Source: a virus
Direction: 5' to 3' (one strand)
IMG/VR virus record: IMGVR_UViG_3300007609_000049
Span: 1 to 36,099 of that record
Length of the DNA stretch: 36,099 nt
The translations under genes were made by a program, and so were the position numbers. Below, piece after piece: positions 8,701 to 17,133 of this stretch (the stretch's first letter is position 1; every line of letters starts with the position of its first letter). The notes below the pieces were generated by a model that saw only the letters and a program-made list of their open reading frames with translations, did not search any database and was not told the origin of the DNA.

Positions 8701-10402
8701 CACCTTTTTGTATTTTTAGAGATGAATTATTTTTATCAGTACCTCCTATAAAATTTGTATTAGGATTATTTACTGATGTTATTGGGTATGTTTCAATAGG
8801 TAAATTAGGATAAGAATCCCAGTCTAACGTAACATTTAAATTATTAAATCTACTTCCACCAAATCTTGAAATAACATAAACACTATTTTTATTATAAAAG
8901 GCAGTAAAAAGTCTTTTGTTTTGGTTTATGCCATTGTTTATTGCATTTGTTATTGATTTTGCAACTTCTTCATTAGTACCACTTGAATTAAAAAATGATT
9001 CCACATTTTCACCAACAGTAGTAGCAATATTAGAATTAGAATATACTTCTCCTATTAAATCTGTACCATCATAAAAAGAGAACCTAACACCATAAGGAAT
9101 TTGGCCATTAATAGTAAATGATACTAATGATCTTCCTTTATCCGAAAGTATTTCAGCTTCAGCAAAAGTATCAGGCTGTTTATATCCAGTTAATAAAGAA
9201 ATATCAATTTTTTTATCAAATAGTCTTATTTGATTATTTTCCCATATTGACCCTTTTTTAACTGTATGAAATTGATTTTCTTTATCCTTAACATAAAAAA
9301 TAGATTCAACTTCATTAACTCTATCAGGTGTTAAAAATCCAGTAATTGTAGAACTTCTATTTTCATCTAAATAAAGCAAAACACCTCTTGGGTTTTGTAT
9401 TTCAAATGAAGTATTTAAAGTTTCAGAAATTTGATCAACTGTTTTAATTTTAGGAGTTTGTGTTTTTTCAACTCCTTTATAAAATCCAGTTCCTGATAGA
9501 TCAAATTCTCCTTCATTTATTTCATTTACATATAAACCAAAATATCTGTTTATTGAATATTCATCAGAATTTGGATCATCAAATAAAAATTGCATATTTA
9601 TTAAATTAGCTGCAATAATACCATTTTGTTCAAATCCTTTAGTAAATAAATATTCATTATTTATAATTGTAGTATCATTAGTTATTAAATCCTCGTATAA
9701 AAATTTACCACCGCTAGAAAAACCCCCTGATGAATATGATATTCCATTCCATTCAATAGGCTCATCTTTTCTCCAGCTAACTGTTAGTGGTGAACTAGGA
9801 AAATCTTTTTGTGAACGGTATCTTCTTATATAAGAACCTAATTTGGTTTCTTCAGTTAAATCAAATGTCTTTATAGCAGTACAGTTTTCTAATACATTTT
9901 TTGTAAATTCTTTAGAAGTCTGTGCGCTGTCTTCGCCATCATTAGGATTATCTGCAGTTAAGTTATTAACCGAAACAGGATCATTAATTCTAAATATTAC
10001 AAAGTATTTAGGTATTTGTTCATTTAACCAAATAGGGGCTAACATTCCTAAACTTTCTTTATAAGATTCAGATGACATCACTTGAGTACCTGCAGAATAA
10101 AACATTTCATATTGTTCTGCGTATGAAGATAGTATCGAGATATCATTATATTGTTGATATACACCATACGCAAGTTCTTTAGGAAATGCCCCAAATTGAA
10201 AAAACCTATGTACATCATTATTATAAGTAGAATCCCCACTTATTTTAAATGATTTAAATCTAGAAGATGCCAATTGTGTATTGGCACTAAATGATTCTAA
10301 ATACAAATCATTACCATTGGATACTAGCTTAACATTACCTGATAATTTTGGATTTGTTCTTAATAAACTATATGAAGCTTTATCAAGTATTCTCTCTACC
10401 AT
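5753..10402 (-). CDS. Giant baseplate or tail-fibre structural protein (1549 residues)
   Basis: This is the largest gene in the window. The product begins MVERILDKASYSLLRTNPKL, followed by segments such as MFYSAGTQVMSSESYKESLG (about residues 100-119) and PIWLNEQIPKYFVIFRIND (about 123-141). The rest is rich in N, S, F, Y and D, with no catalytic motif or transmembrane segment that I can see. From memory the N-terminal pattern recurs in very large structural proteins of uncultured and large myophages, usually annotated only as structural. Its place between the 1285-residue protein and the gp12-like fibre corresponds to the region holding gp10 and gp11 in T4, so a peripheral baseplate or fibre-network role is inferred. 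The start is ATG at 10402, directly after a 13-bp inverted repeat; there is no Shine-Dalgarno sequence. Confidence 0.75.
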   Translation of the reverse strand: MVERILDKASYSLLRTNPKLSGNVKLVSNGNDLYLESFSANTQLASSRFKSFKISGDSTYNNDVHRFFQFGAFPKELAYGVYQQYNDISILSSYAEQYEMFYSAGTQVMSSESYKESLGMLAPIWLNEQIPKYFVIFRINDPVSVNNLTADNPNDGEDSAQTSKEFTKNVLENCTAIKTFDLTEETKLGSYIRRYRSQKDFPSSPLTVSWRKDEPIEWNGISYSSGGFSSGGKFLYEDLITNDTTIINNEYLFTKGFEQNGIIAANLINMQFLFDDPNSDEYSINRYFGLYVNEINEGEFDLSGTGFYKGVEKTQTPKIKTVDQISETLNTSFEIQNPRGVLLYLDENRSSTITGFLTPDRVNEVESIFYVKDKENQFHTVKKGSIWENNQIRLFDKKIDISLLTGYKQPDTFAEAEILSDKGRSLVSFTINGQIPYGVRFSFYDGTDLIGEVYSNSNIATTVGENVESFFNSSGTNEEVAKSITNAINNGINQNKRLFTAFYNKNSVYVISRFGGSRFNNLNVTLDWDSYPNLPIETYPITSVNNPNTNFIGGTDKNNSSLKIQKGDEDRFTPGKFIKTNGGFTSIKNYMPYLEEPIRNNNNEIIGFRNVDKYIIIQLEDNDIYLTSIKQVSLYNEYKPSFGRFSFFPIKDFDYDFYSELYGNLGELEFEKEYYTQNDIISTGVTGGSFIPTGVSSNPDIINFYDNGGFGTLIGLLKDADPDESFDSVISSEYNRLEENYLTSQAVSSRVIPYINKWGYFKNGKDVRNNPYRLNVSEAFTLNNFSPSKYDFNRSPFGFSHEWYYLAKVPEYFNQNAIEESWSYFNEAPTDSILPNPTLNTPYIPGTFQDVNINYFDEYFIIDKLSNSFETGIVDKQLRYGVFSGGDEDNFSEAFLRGVKIIAKPKALKSANVNFNAKSISYVRDGRFNDYRFSVMLVPNIPNKPESQIKIIKNEKWKTIVMLISINLAYECINDNDQIIDRTSLYSLNSAYSTDSSCEPIKIGDQFEYENGNMQGAISFTTSGPWVEDVSKVKIKGQPDINGIPTKFLSDVNVGIDGQYTNIQFQIGNDTFLIDGITKVLSDDILICSRVLKNGNITVLPSPGTPPELILRQADYITIGGGYNKFRNILNSVSFASIAKAVNQGDPSVVYETINESGEPLLDSSGNFVQTFLLNLRSQDDILKSIYTGVLPDPAKPTSFNLIDIIGYDLSLQKTPRITPIARHSGSYEPISNDVIFFKDPYLELDFIQNTGSTGLTDSTGSFIPDEDYKLKVFNLTRHANSQFNSSKVLNFGQIKNLFYHKVNIEDPSSVLELSNESAFRSLYPLINEVGIDKRDFYIFSSNWEPGYFRKSLDKNTTEIIIGTRSMKEKKSFFGSKYMKTPDQITLDTFSPSEFFEPAIKQPDLVDGDFMHKEDNIKIELYLFIRKKLIDFLFQPIKNVFSKYINEEYSFGEEDTLNDDVKKYIEDNILSQYKIGTINLYTKRERLDKPTDYQTALLNNSDKKSAGLIINENFSSKILNTNDFDTRLIYNKRAGFSESLGLSITLVKK

Positions 10403-10452
10403 TTAATTTTACTTTTTTTATTTATTTAAGAACAAAAACAAAGTAAAATTAA
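10403..10452 (-). promoter_or_regulatory. 13-bp inverted repeat abutting the start codon of the 1549-residue protein gene
   Basis: The arms are 10403-10415 and 10440-10452 and are perfectly complementary, with a 24-base spacer. In the transcript the 5' arm (TTAATTTTACTTT) contains the TAA stop codon of the upstream gene, and the 3' arm (AAAGTAAAATTAA) ends exactly one base before the ATG. There is no following U-tract, so I do not read it as an intrinsic terminator. A ribosome ending the upstream gene would have to open this stem, which fits translational coupling; that function is inference. Confidence 0.5.
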
Positions 10453-13400
10453 TTACGAGGCGCTCTAGTGAAACCTGTAAGATCTCTAGTAGATCTAGAT
10501 CCACCACTTATTGCTTTATTTACTTGAGTTTCTGTGATAGTTGGACTAAGTTTTGTTACAACTTTTTCTAAATCACTTAATCCCTTAGTTACTGTTGCGG
10601 CCGGGAATACTTTAATATTAAGATTATCTGAGCGGTACTTTGCAAAAAATTCTAAATCAAATTGTACAACATCTTCGCTATTAGGATATATATCTATTCC
10701 TATTCTTTTAGAATAAGTAACATTTGTAGTAGCCCCAGTACTATCTCCAGCAATATTACCTAAACCTCCAGCAGATCCTAACCCTGAACCAAAATAATCA
10801 GTCATTCTATATTGAAATACTATAGGAACGTTAATAGAATTTTGGCTTCCGAATTGTATAGGTTTAGATGATTGTAAAGAATCACCCTCTACTTGTATAT
10901 TTTCATGATCATCAGTAGCTAAAAATAAATAAGATCCGCATGATTTTTTACCAATTAAAAATTGATCAAAAGTATCAAAGCTACTTTTAACATTTCTACT
11001 AAAATTAGTAAATGATGAATTTAATACATTATTAATACTAGGACTACCTTGTAAAGATTGTGACCCATTAGGTGCTGATAATGATGAAGGGTAATTTCCT
11101 GTACCTGCTAATGAATCTAACTCTAAAAAGTTTTCATTTAAATAAATTGCCTGTTCCTTACCTTTATTTTGGTCAGATTTTAATGGTATAAACTTAGAAT
11201 GTCTAAATATTAAATTAGCAGTATTATTACCAGTAGATGTACAATCAACTCCACCAACAGGTGAAGATGGTAATGTAAAGTTAGAATTATCACCTGTTAA
11301 ATCAATGTATGATTGTCTATAAGATGAATAATTTTGTAAAATTGGGTGTTCTATATGAACTTCTATAGTATCATCATTAGAACCACTAAATGTACTTGCG
11401 GTTGTAGGATTTCCATTCGAGTCAAAACCTCCACCCCATACAAATTGCCCAGACGTAATATTACCTGTGTTATTATTTCTGCCATAAAAATTTTCAGCAG
11501 TATCAATATTAATTATAAACTCTCCATCAGGATTAATATAGCTATAAAAATTAGAATCCGAAGATACATCACTAAACCTACTATATAAAAATTGATTTTT
11601 ATTTTGTGATGATTGGTATGGTGAAATAGATTTAATTTGACCATACTTATTACTTGCATCAATAACAGGGTTTGTCAATATTATTGGTACTAAATCATAC
11701 TTTCTAATAGTGTTGTAATTACTATCATTAGAAGAATATGTTGGTCTATTATCAGACTGATTAGTTGCACTATCATCTAACCACTCATACGTAGCAGGTA
11801 ATATAACACTACCACTAGAAGCTTCTGTTGTGGAAAAGCTTGGATTTTCTGATTGTTTAACCATTCTAGTTCTAGAACCAGCAATACTTGCTATTAATTG
11901 TAATGTTGTCTGTTCACTGTTAGCAATATTTAAAAAGAAAGTTTTTGATATAATTGCACCTCTAGGATCATCCAAGTCTAACACTTCTTCTGAATAAAAC
12001 CCAGAAAATACTTTAGTTGTAGCATCTCTGTTAATTTTAATGCTATTACCTTCCTCATCAATTAGAGTGATAGCAAGTTCACCTTTAGCTGTACTAAGTA
12101 TTTCTTCAAATTGATTAAGTCTGTTTTGCATTTCTGTTAATTTTGAAAACAGATCAATTGGTGTTTGTTCAGATGATAAAAACCCTGAAGCAATAGAAGA
12201 AGCCGTATGTGCGAAAAACTTCTCATTAGCTGTAAATTGAGTAGATAAATGTTCATTAATACCTTTTGAGTTCAAATCTTCTTCTAATTTAACCCTAGCT
12301 AAATCTTCAGTATTTTGTTGTACTATTTGATTTACTGCATTATCAGAACTTAAATCTGCTGGAAACTCAATTCTAATAGGATCTGACCATACACTTTCTA
12401 ATGGGTTAGATGGCCATCCTGCCTCTGAAATAGATTTAACTTGAACTTCAATAATTTCACCTTTTCTTATTGGTACATCAAGCTGATTAATATTAATTTC
12501 ATCTGCATTATCAGTTTGAATAGGTGCCCATTCATATCTCCCAGTAACTTCATTTTTAATTCTAGGTCTAAGAACACTTTCAATTATATTATAATTTGAA
12601 AATGCACCTTGGCTTTCAGCCTCACCATCTTGAAAGGTAAATTGATCAACAGGGTTTGCTGCGCCATCTTGTGATAGATATCTATATCTTACTTTAAATT
12701 TAATAATTTCTTGTGGTCCAGTTGATTCAGATATTTTTTCTTCTGGTAACTTCCAAAAACCTCTAGCTCTATATTTTGGAGATATACTAGAAACTGAATT
12801 GTCATCTGCTTTAGATGAAATTTCTTTAACCACTGATGAATATAATTCAGATTGAGATGATCTTTCTGTTATTAAACCTTGTAATTCATTTCGGTCAGCA
12901 TCTCTTTCAACTTCAGTTGTGTAATTTGTTGATTGTATTCTTGATCTCTTTTTAGAAATAGCATCATCTAATTCCTTTATCTTAGCTTCAAGAGTTATTT
13001 TTTGATTATTAAGATCTTCTAATTCAACTATAGCACTTGAATTAGTAACTTGTCTATTAATTGCAACTACTTTAAAGTCATTTATAGATAATGCAGGAGA
13101 ATTAGGATTAACACCTTCTTTTGAAGTTGGAAATTTATCTTGTGCAAATGATAATAAAAATCTACCAAAATCTATTGCACTACTTTGATAAAACTGAGAT
13201 AACGTTTCTTCTGTACCATCATCATTTAATGTAGTAAGATCATTTGTATAAAATGAAGAACCTGGTGACCAATTTACTGAAGGTATTTTAGAATTAGGAT
13301 CTATTGGTTTAATAAACGTCACACATCTTTCATCAAACCCAACAGTAACGTCAACCTCTACTTGTTCATTTAAACCTGATCCTATTTTTAATACATCAGA

Positions 13401-14306
13401 ACCGATACTTATAGATCTAGATCCTTCTACTAAATCTAATACTACAGAATTTGTACTTGAATCAATTTGAATTATTTTATATCTTGTGTCAATAGAATCA
13501 GATATAACTTCTAATGAATCACCTACCTTAAGCTGTATTGTGCCATTAAAATCAGCTTCACTATCATTATAGGATAATTTATTTAACTTATATAATTTCT
13601 TCTTAGATGTGATACTAACACCATTAATCTCTTGTGTAACATCTATATCTGATATTCTTATAACACTAAATTTACCATTATATCTTTTACTTCTTGGTGG
13701 TAAGTCAACTACTGCTTCGTCTAATACATAAGAAATATTTCGTTCAACCATTTCCTGTATAAAATCATCAAATCTTATATCAGATCTACCTTTATATGAA
13801 TTATCAAAGAAATTAGTTTTACTTTTTGTGTTTGTTTCTAAAATATACCTTCTAACTATTGCTCTTTCAGTATTAATAGGAACTTGACCAGTAATATCAA
13901 AACTTACATATAATAAAGGATTTATTAATTCTTCAAAAAACCAGTTAGGTTTTATGTTAAAGGTATTAACAGAATTTAATTCATTCAAATCTTGTGCTTC
14001 TGATGGAAGGTTTGCTAAAACTAACTTTCTAAATGTACCGTCAGATAATCTTATTGAGCTATTTCCACCACCAACATTAGTAATAGTTTGTATATTTCTA
14101 TCTAAGCGATCAACTGAATTTTTAAGAAAACCGAAGCTAGGTAAGGTAACTCTTGAAATCGTATTATCACTGTTTTGTAAATCAATAGTAACTGACTCCC
14201 GGTTAGAAGTTATTGCTTGGTTTACCTTTTCAAAACTTTCAACTGAATTGTTAAAGAGTCTTAAAAGCTCAGGAAGAAGTGTTGATATTGAATTTTGTTC
14301 TGCCAT
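10449..14306 (-). CDS. Large baseplate or fibre protein with coiled coils and a fibronectin-like domain
   Basis: The product has 1285 residues and starts MAEQNSISTLLPELLRLFNN. A coiled coil is visible at about 420-500 (ELEDLNNQKITLEAKIKELD and further heptads). A fibronectin type III-like domain lies at about 510-645 (IKFKVRYRYLSQDGA, GEIIEVQVKSISEAGWP, SVWSDPIRIEFP). A second coiled coil is at about 655-750. The C-terminal half is serine/asparagine-rich and beta-like. The order suggests a rod with joined globular parts, such as a long wedge-attached or fibre protein. It sits between the 704-residue and 1549-residue structural genes, where T4 has gp8 to gp11. I cannot equate it with a single T4 protein. 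The leader has no Shine-Dalgarno sequence (AGATAAATAATAAAAATATA before ATG). Confidence 0.75.
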   Translation of the reverse strand: MAEQNSISTLLPELLRLFNNSVESFEKVNQAITSNRESVTIDLQNSDNTISRVTLPSFGFLKNSVDRLDRNIQTITNVGGGNSSIRLSDGTFRKLVLANLPSEAQDLNELNSVNTFNIKPNWFFEELINPLLYVSFDITGQVPINTERAIVRRYILETNTKSKTNFFDNSYKGRSDIRFDDFIQEMVERNISYVLDEAVVDLPPRSKRYNGKFSVIRISDIDVTQEINGVSITSKKKLYKLNKLSYNDSEADFNGTIQLKVGDSLEVISDSIDTRYKIIQIDSSTNSVVLDLVEGSRSISIGSDVLKIGSGLNEQVEVDVTVGFDERCVTFIKPIDPNSKIPSVNWSPGSSFYTNDLTTLNDDGTEETLSQFYQSSAIDFGRFLLSFAQDKFPTSKEGVNPNSPALSINDFKVVAINRQVTNSSAIVELEDLNNQKITLEAKIKELDDAISKKRSRIQSTNYTTEVERDADRNELQGLITERSSQSELYSSVVKEISSKADDNSVSSISPKYRARGFWKLPEEKISESTGPQEIIKFKVRYRYLSQDGAANPVDQFTFQDGEAESQGAFSNYNIIESVLRPRIKNEVTGRYEWAPIQTDNADEININQLDVPIRKGEIIEVQVKSISEAGWPSNPLESVWSDPIRIEFPADLSSDNAVNQIVQQNTEDLARVKLEEDLNSKGINEHLSTQFTANEKFFAHTASSIASGFLSSEQTPIDLFSKLTEMQNRLNQFEEILSTAKGELAITLIDEEGNSIKINRDATTKVFSGFYSEEVLDLDDPRGAIISKTFFLNIANSEQTTLQLIASIAGSRTRMVKQSENPSFSTTEASSGSVILPATYEWLDDSATNQSDNRPTYSSNDSNYNTIRKYDLVPIILTNPVIDASNKYGQIKSISPYQSSQNKNQFLYSRFSDVSSDSNFYSYINPDGEFIINIDTAENFYGRNNNTGNITSGQFVWGGGFDSNGNPTTASTFSGSNDDTIEVHIEHPILQNYSSYRQSYIDLTGDNSNFTLPSSPVGGVDCTSTGNNTANLIFRHSKFIPLKSDQNKGKEQAIYLNENFLELDSLAGTGNYPSSLSAPNGSQSLQGSPSINNVLNSSFTNFSRNVKSSFDTFDQFLIGKKSCGSYLFLATDDHENIQVEGDSLQSSKPIQFGSQNSINVPIVFQYRMTDYFGSGLGSAGGLGNIAGDSTGATTNVTYSKRIGIDIYPNSEDVVQFDLEFFAKYRSDNLNIKVFPAATVTKGLSDLEKVVTKLSPTITETQVNKAISGGSRSTRDLTGFTRAPRN

Positions 14307-14321
14307 TTATATTTTTATTAT

Positions 14322-16436
14322 TTATCTAATCACATCATGTACAAAGTTAAGAATACCTTGTTCTGTACAAATAATTTCTATGATAGGTTTATTTGACAAC
14401 TCAGAATTATTAATAGTAGCGACCTGTGTACCATAAATACCGTTGTTTAATCTGTTCTTAGAATCAGTAAACACTCTAATATTTCTTGATCCTAAATCTA
14501 TAGGAGTTTCAAATACAATTCTAACAGTTTGACCTACTTTAAATTGAACATCACTGTCATCAATATTAATAATAAGATCGCCTCCTGCGGTATTTACTGT
14601 ATTTAATCTTAACATATTTGTATAAGGTTGTAATTCAGTAAATACTGTAGGTGTAGATACATTAAGATTTAATGGATCATTAATTGTAATATCATCACCA
14701 TTAGTATTGGTAGGAATAGCAAAATTATATTGCTGAGTACCTAATGAAAGTGTAATTATATTAGGTACACTCTTATCAACTATAATACCTTGACCCTGTC
14801 TAACAACATCAGTGTTATATTGTAATGTTTGGGATACTTCACCATTTGCTAATAATTGTATTTCATCAGCATTCTTAGCAATAAGATCTAATATAGTAGA
14901 ATCGTTTGCAAAAGCAAGAGATGCATTATCAATTTGGCTTTGCATACTATTAAGTTGCTCTTGTAATGATGATATATCAGAAGAAGAATCTGTTCTATTT
15001 TCAATTGATTGTAATCTAATATCTAAATCAGAAATTTCAATTTGTTGTCTTTGAAATATTTTTGCGGATTCTTGTAATTGGGCCGTTGCTTCAGAAAAGA
15101 GACCCATTGAGAATGTATTATAATCATTAATAATAGTATCAATACCAGCAGAGCCCGGTGAAGCATCAAATCTTAAATTAACTTTAAAACCATAACTATT
15201 ACCATTTTGGCCTGTTACTCTATTTGGTTTAAACTTAGGGTATCTCTGTATAAAACCCCCATCTGTAGTTGGGGTAATATTGTCTAATAATAATATACCA
15301 TAAAGATTTGTTGCTGTATTAGATGTGTTAGAATTATCCTTTAAATCATAATAAACTAAAACAGCATTAAATTCAAAATTACCTGAATTATCGGTTCCAT
15401 TAAACTGAGGTATTGTACTAACCTCAGGATTACTTGTAATCTGTTGATAGTCATTAGGATTAAAATCAACTGAAATACCATCAAGCTTACTTCGTCGGTA
15501 TGCAACGCCACTAAAACCAGAAGGGTTATTATAATCTGCTGGGTATTTTCTAATATCTATATTACCTGCATCAGTAAAAGTAGAAGGTTCAGTAAAATAA
15601 GAATCAGTTATTGATGGGGGTGTACTTTCATTCATCCAATTTGCACCAGGATCAGTGTAACCAGCAGGACCTGGTCCTTCTAGTGCTTGATCATAATCAT
15701 AAAAAGCAAACATATCTAAGCCTTGTGGGTGAATTGTGTTTGTACCTCTACCTAAAATATATTCATCTTCTCCTTGTATACTTATACCAGGCTGGTAATT
15801 ATTATCCTCAATTGAATCAAATAAAATAGTTGGTGTATTACCAACTTCAGTAGGAACGTTAATGTATAATTCAGTATAAGCTTCTCCTGCTTTATCAACA
15901 TTATTTACAATATCAATTTCTCCGATATATTTAACAACCCTACGATATTGCTCTGGACCATTTAATCTTTCATCTTCCTCAACAAAAAGAGGCCTAGTAA
16001 CACCGCTACTTTGTTCTAGATTTGAAGCTTCCCTAAAACGTATAGCTCCAGTTTCTTTAAGCCATTTAAAAAATATTCTTTCAGTTGGTGTATGATTAGT
16101 TGTATTATCATATGAAGAATCACTAATAATAAGCTCTTCTATATTTAATGCATAGTTTTGAAAGCTTTCTGCCCAATTAATATTAGGGTCAGATTTTAAA
16201 CCACCATTCCATATTGCACCATCTATTGTATCAAATTGCATATAATTTTGATAATTACTAAATGTATTAGTATCTAATCTATCAAAATCAGGTAAATTTA
16301 ATAATACAAATTTAGAAAAGACTAATCTTAAATTATCATTACTAAATGTTTTAGATAAGTCTCTTGCTGCTGATGTAAACGTATATAGAGTACCTCCATC
16401 TGCCTGCGGTGTTCTTATTAACGGTGTTGTTGCCAT
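14322..16436 (-). CDS. Structural protein with central coiled coil and C-terminal beta domain
   Basis: This 704-residue protein begins MATTPLIRTPQADGGTLYTF. The first 430 residues are mixed and rich in aromatic, D and N residues, without recognisable motifs. A coiled coil is seen at about 449-502 (QRQQIEISDLDIRLQSIENR, then SSLQEQLNSMQSQIDNAS). A beta-rich domain closes the protein (about 580-704, ending GILNFVHDVIR). An organisation of attachment domain, trimeric coil and beta tip is typical of phage fibre or peripheral baseplate proteins. The start ATG at 16436 lies just after a 7-bp hairpin and has no Shine-Dalgarno sequence. The exact role is not recognised. Confidence 0.72.
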   Translation of the reverse strand: MATTPLIRTPQADGGTLYTFTSAARDLSKTFSNDNLRLVFSKFVLLNLPDFDRLDTNTFSNYQNYMQFDTIDGAIWNGGLKSDPNINWAESFQNYALNIEELIISDSSYDNTTNHTPTERIFFKWLKETGAIRFREASNLEQSSGVTRPLFVEEDERLNGPEQYRRVVKYIGEIDIVNNVDKAGEAYTELYINVPTEVGNTPTILFDSIEDNNYQPGISIQGEDEYILGRGTNTIHPQGLDMFAFYDYDQALEGPGPAGYTDPGANWMNESTPPSITDSYFTEPSTFTDAGNIDIRKYPADYNNPSGFSGVAYRRSKLDGISVDFNPNDYQQITSNPEVSTIPQFNGTDNSGNFEFNAVLVYYDLKDNSNTSNTATNLYGILLLDNITPTTDGGFIQRYPKFKPNRVTGQNGNSYGFKVNLRFDASPGSAGIDTIINDYNTFSMGLFSEATAQLQESAKIFQRQQIEISDLDIRLQSIENRTDSSSDISSLQEQLNSMQSQIDNASLAFANDSTILDLIAKNADEIQLLANGEVSQTLQYNTDVVRQGQGIIVDKSVPNIITLSLGTQQYNFAIPTNTNGDDITINDPLNLNVSTPTVFTELQPYTNMLRLNTVNTAGGDLIINIDDSDVQFKVGQTVRIVFETPIDLGSRNIRVFTDSKNRLNNGIYGTQVATINNSELSNKPIIEIICTEQGILNFVHDVIR

Positions 16437-16437
16437 A

Positions 16438-16462
16438 CTTTATAATTTCTTGGTCTATAAAG
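16438..16462 (-). promoter_or_regulatory. 7-bp hairpin just upstream of the start of the 704-residue protein gene
   Basis: The transcript reads CTTTATA, an 11-base loop, then TATAAAG, followed by T and the ATG at 16436. The arms are 16456-16462 and 16438-16444. The upstream gene stops 12 bases before the hairpin. The stem is short and AU-rich, so it could be chance in such AT-rich DNA. I list it because longer stems occupy the same place at other genes in this window. Confidence 0.3.
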
Positions 16463-16474
16463 ACTCTTTTTAAT

Positions 16475-17128
16475 TTATGAAATGGTGTATCCTACTCCAC
16501 CAATTAAATACCATGATGGATTTCCAGTGCCATCATCAATACATAAAAAATGAGCAGAATCTCCTTGTTGATCTAATGTAACAGTAGGAGTTGAACCAGC
16601 ACCTGGTAAAATAAAAGGATTAATTGCTCCTCTTAAATCAACAGAACCTGTCGTTGCTTCAGAATAAACAAAAATAATTTCTTGTCCAATTCTACCGTCA
16701 TGGACTTGTACTGTTAAACTGCCGGTTGCATTATTACTTACTCGTTCAATTGAAAACGGTGGAACAGCTGTACTAGTACCTACTTGTGCATTTAAACCTG
16801 GCCCAGTGAATGTATCATTAATAGTTTGTGGATTTACATTATTTCTAATTAAATTACCACCATTAATATTAACATTACCATTATTAATATCAACGTCTGT
16901 TAAGATATCAAATGTTGATGCATTAATGTCTAATAAAACAGTATTTAAACCAACCCTAAGTGACTGTGTTTTAAGGTCATTTAAGCTAGTGATTGTACCA
17001 GCAGTTGGATTAAAATAAATTTCCATTGCATTAATTTCAGATGCTAAAACATTAAAGTTATCATTTAACACCAGTCTAGATCCAGATAATGAATCAGTTC
17101 CTAAAATTTCTGTTACCGTAATTGCCAT
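16475..17128 (-). CDS. Small fibre-like virion protein
   Basis: The product has 217 residues. Its N-terminus (ITVTEILGTDSLSGSRLVLN, then DNFNVLASEI) resembles the N-terminus of the gp12-like fibre at 3718-5745: both open with an E-I-(L/I) segment, an S-D/T-D-(S/T)-(I/L)-S segment and an N-x-NF motif. This is probably a shared attachment module. Residues about 65-105 are a repetitive beta segment (DVDINNGNVNINGGNL), and the rest is a compact beta domain ending WYLIGGVGYTIS. I infer a short fibre or a decorating baseplate protein. It is only 5 bases downstream of the large wedge-like gene, so it is very likely cotranslated with it. Confidence 0.7.
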   Translation of the reverse strand: MAITVTEILGTDSLSGSRLVLNDNFNVLASEINAMEIYFNPTAGTITSLNDLKTQSLRVGLNTVLLDINASTFDILTDVDINNGNVNINGGNLIRNNVNPQTINDTFTGPGLNAQVGTSTAVPPFSIERVSNNATGSLTVQVHDGRIGQEIIFVYSEATTGSVDLRGAINPFILPGAGSTPTVTLDQQGDSAHFLCIDDGTGNPSWYLIGGVGYTIS

Positions 17129-17133
17129 ATTTT

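Noticed and set aside
9650-9670. T4-type late promoter box (TATAAATA on the minus strand)
   Set aside because: It is deep inside the 1549-residue gene, not before a gene start, and such an 8-base match is expected by chance at this AT content.
13954-14436. Plus-strand 160-residue reading frame spanning a gene junction
   Set aside because: It is antisense to two accepted structural genes and has a composition expected from the complement of AT-rich coding sequence.
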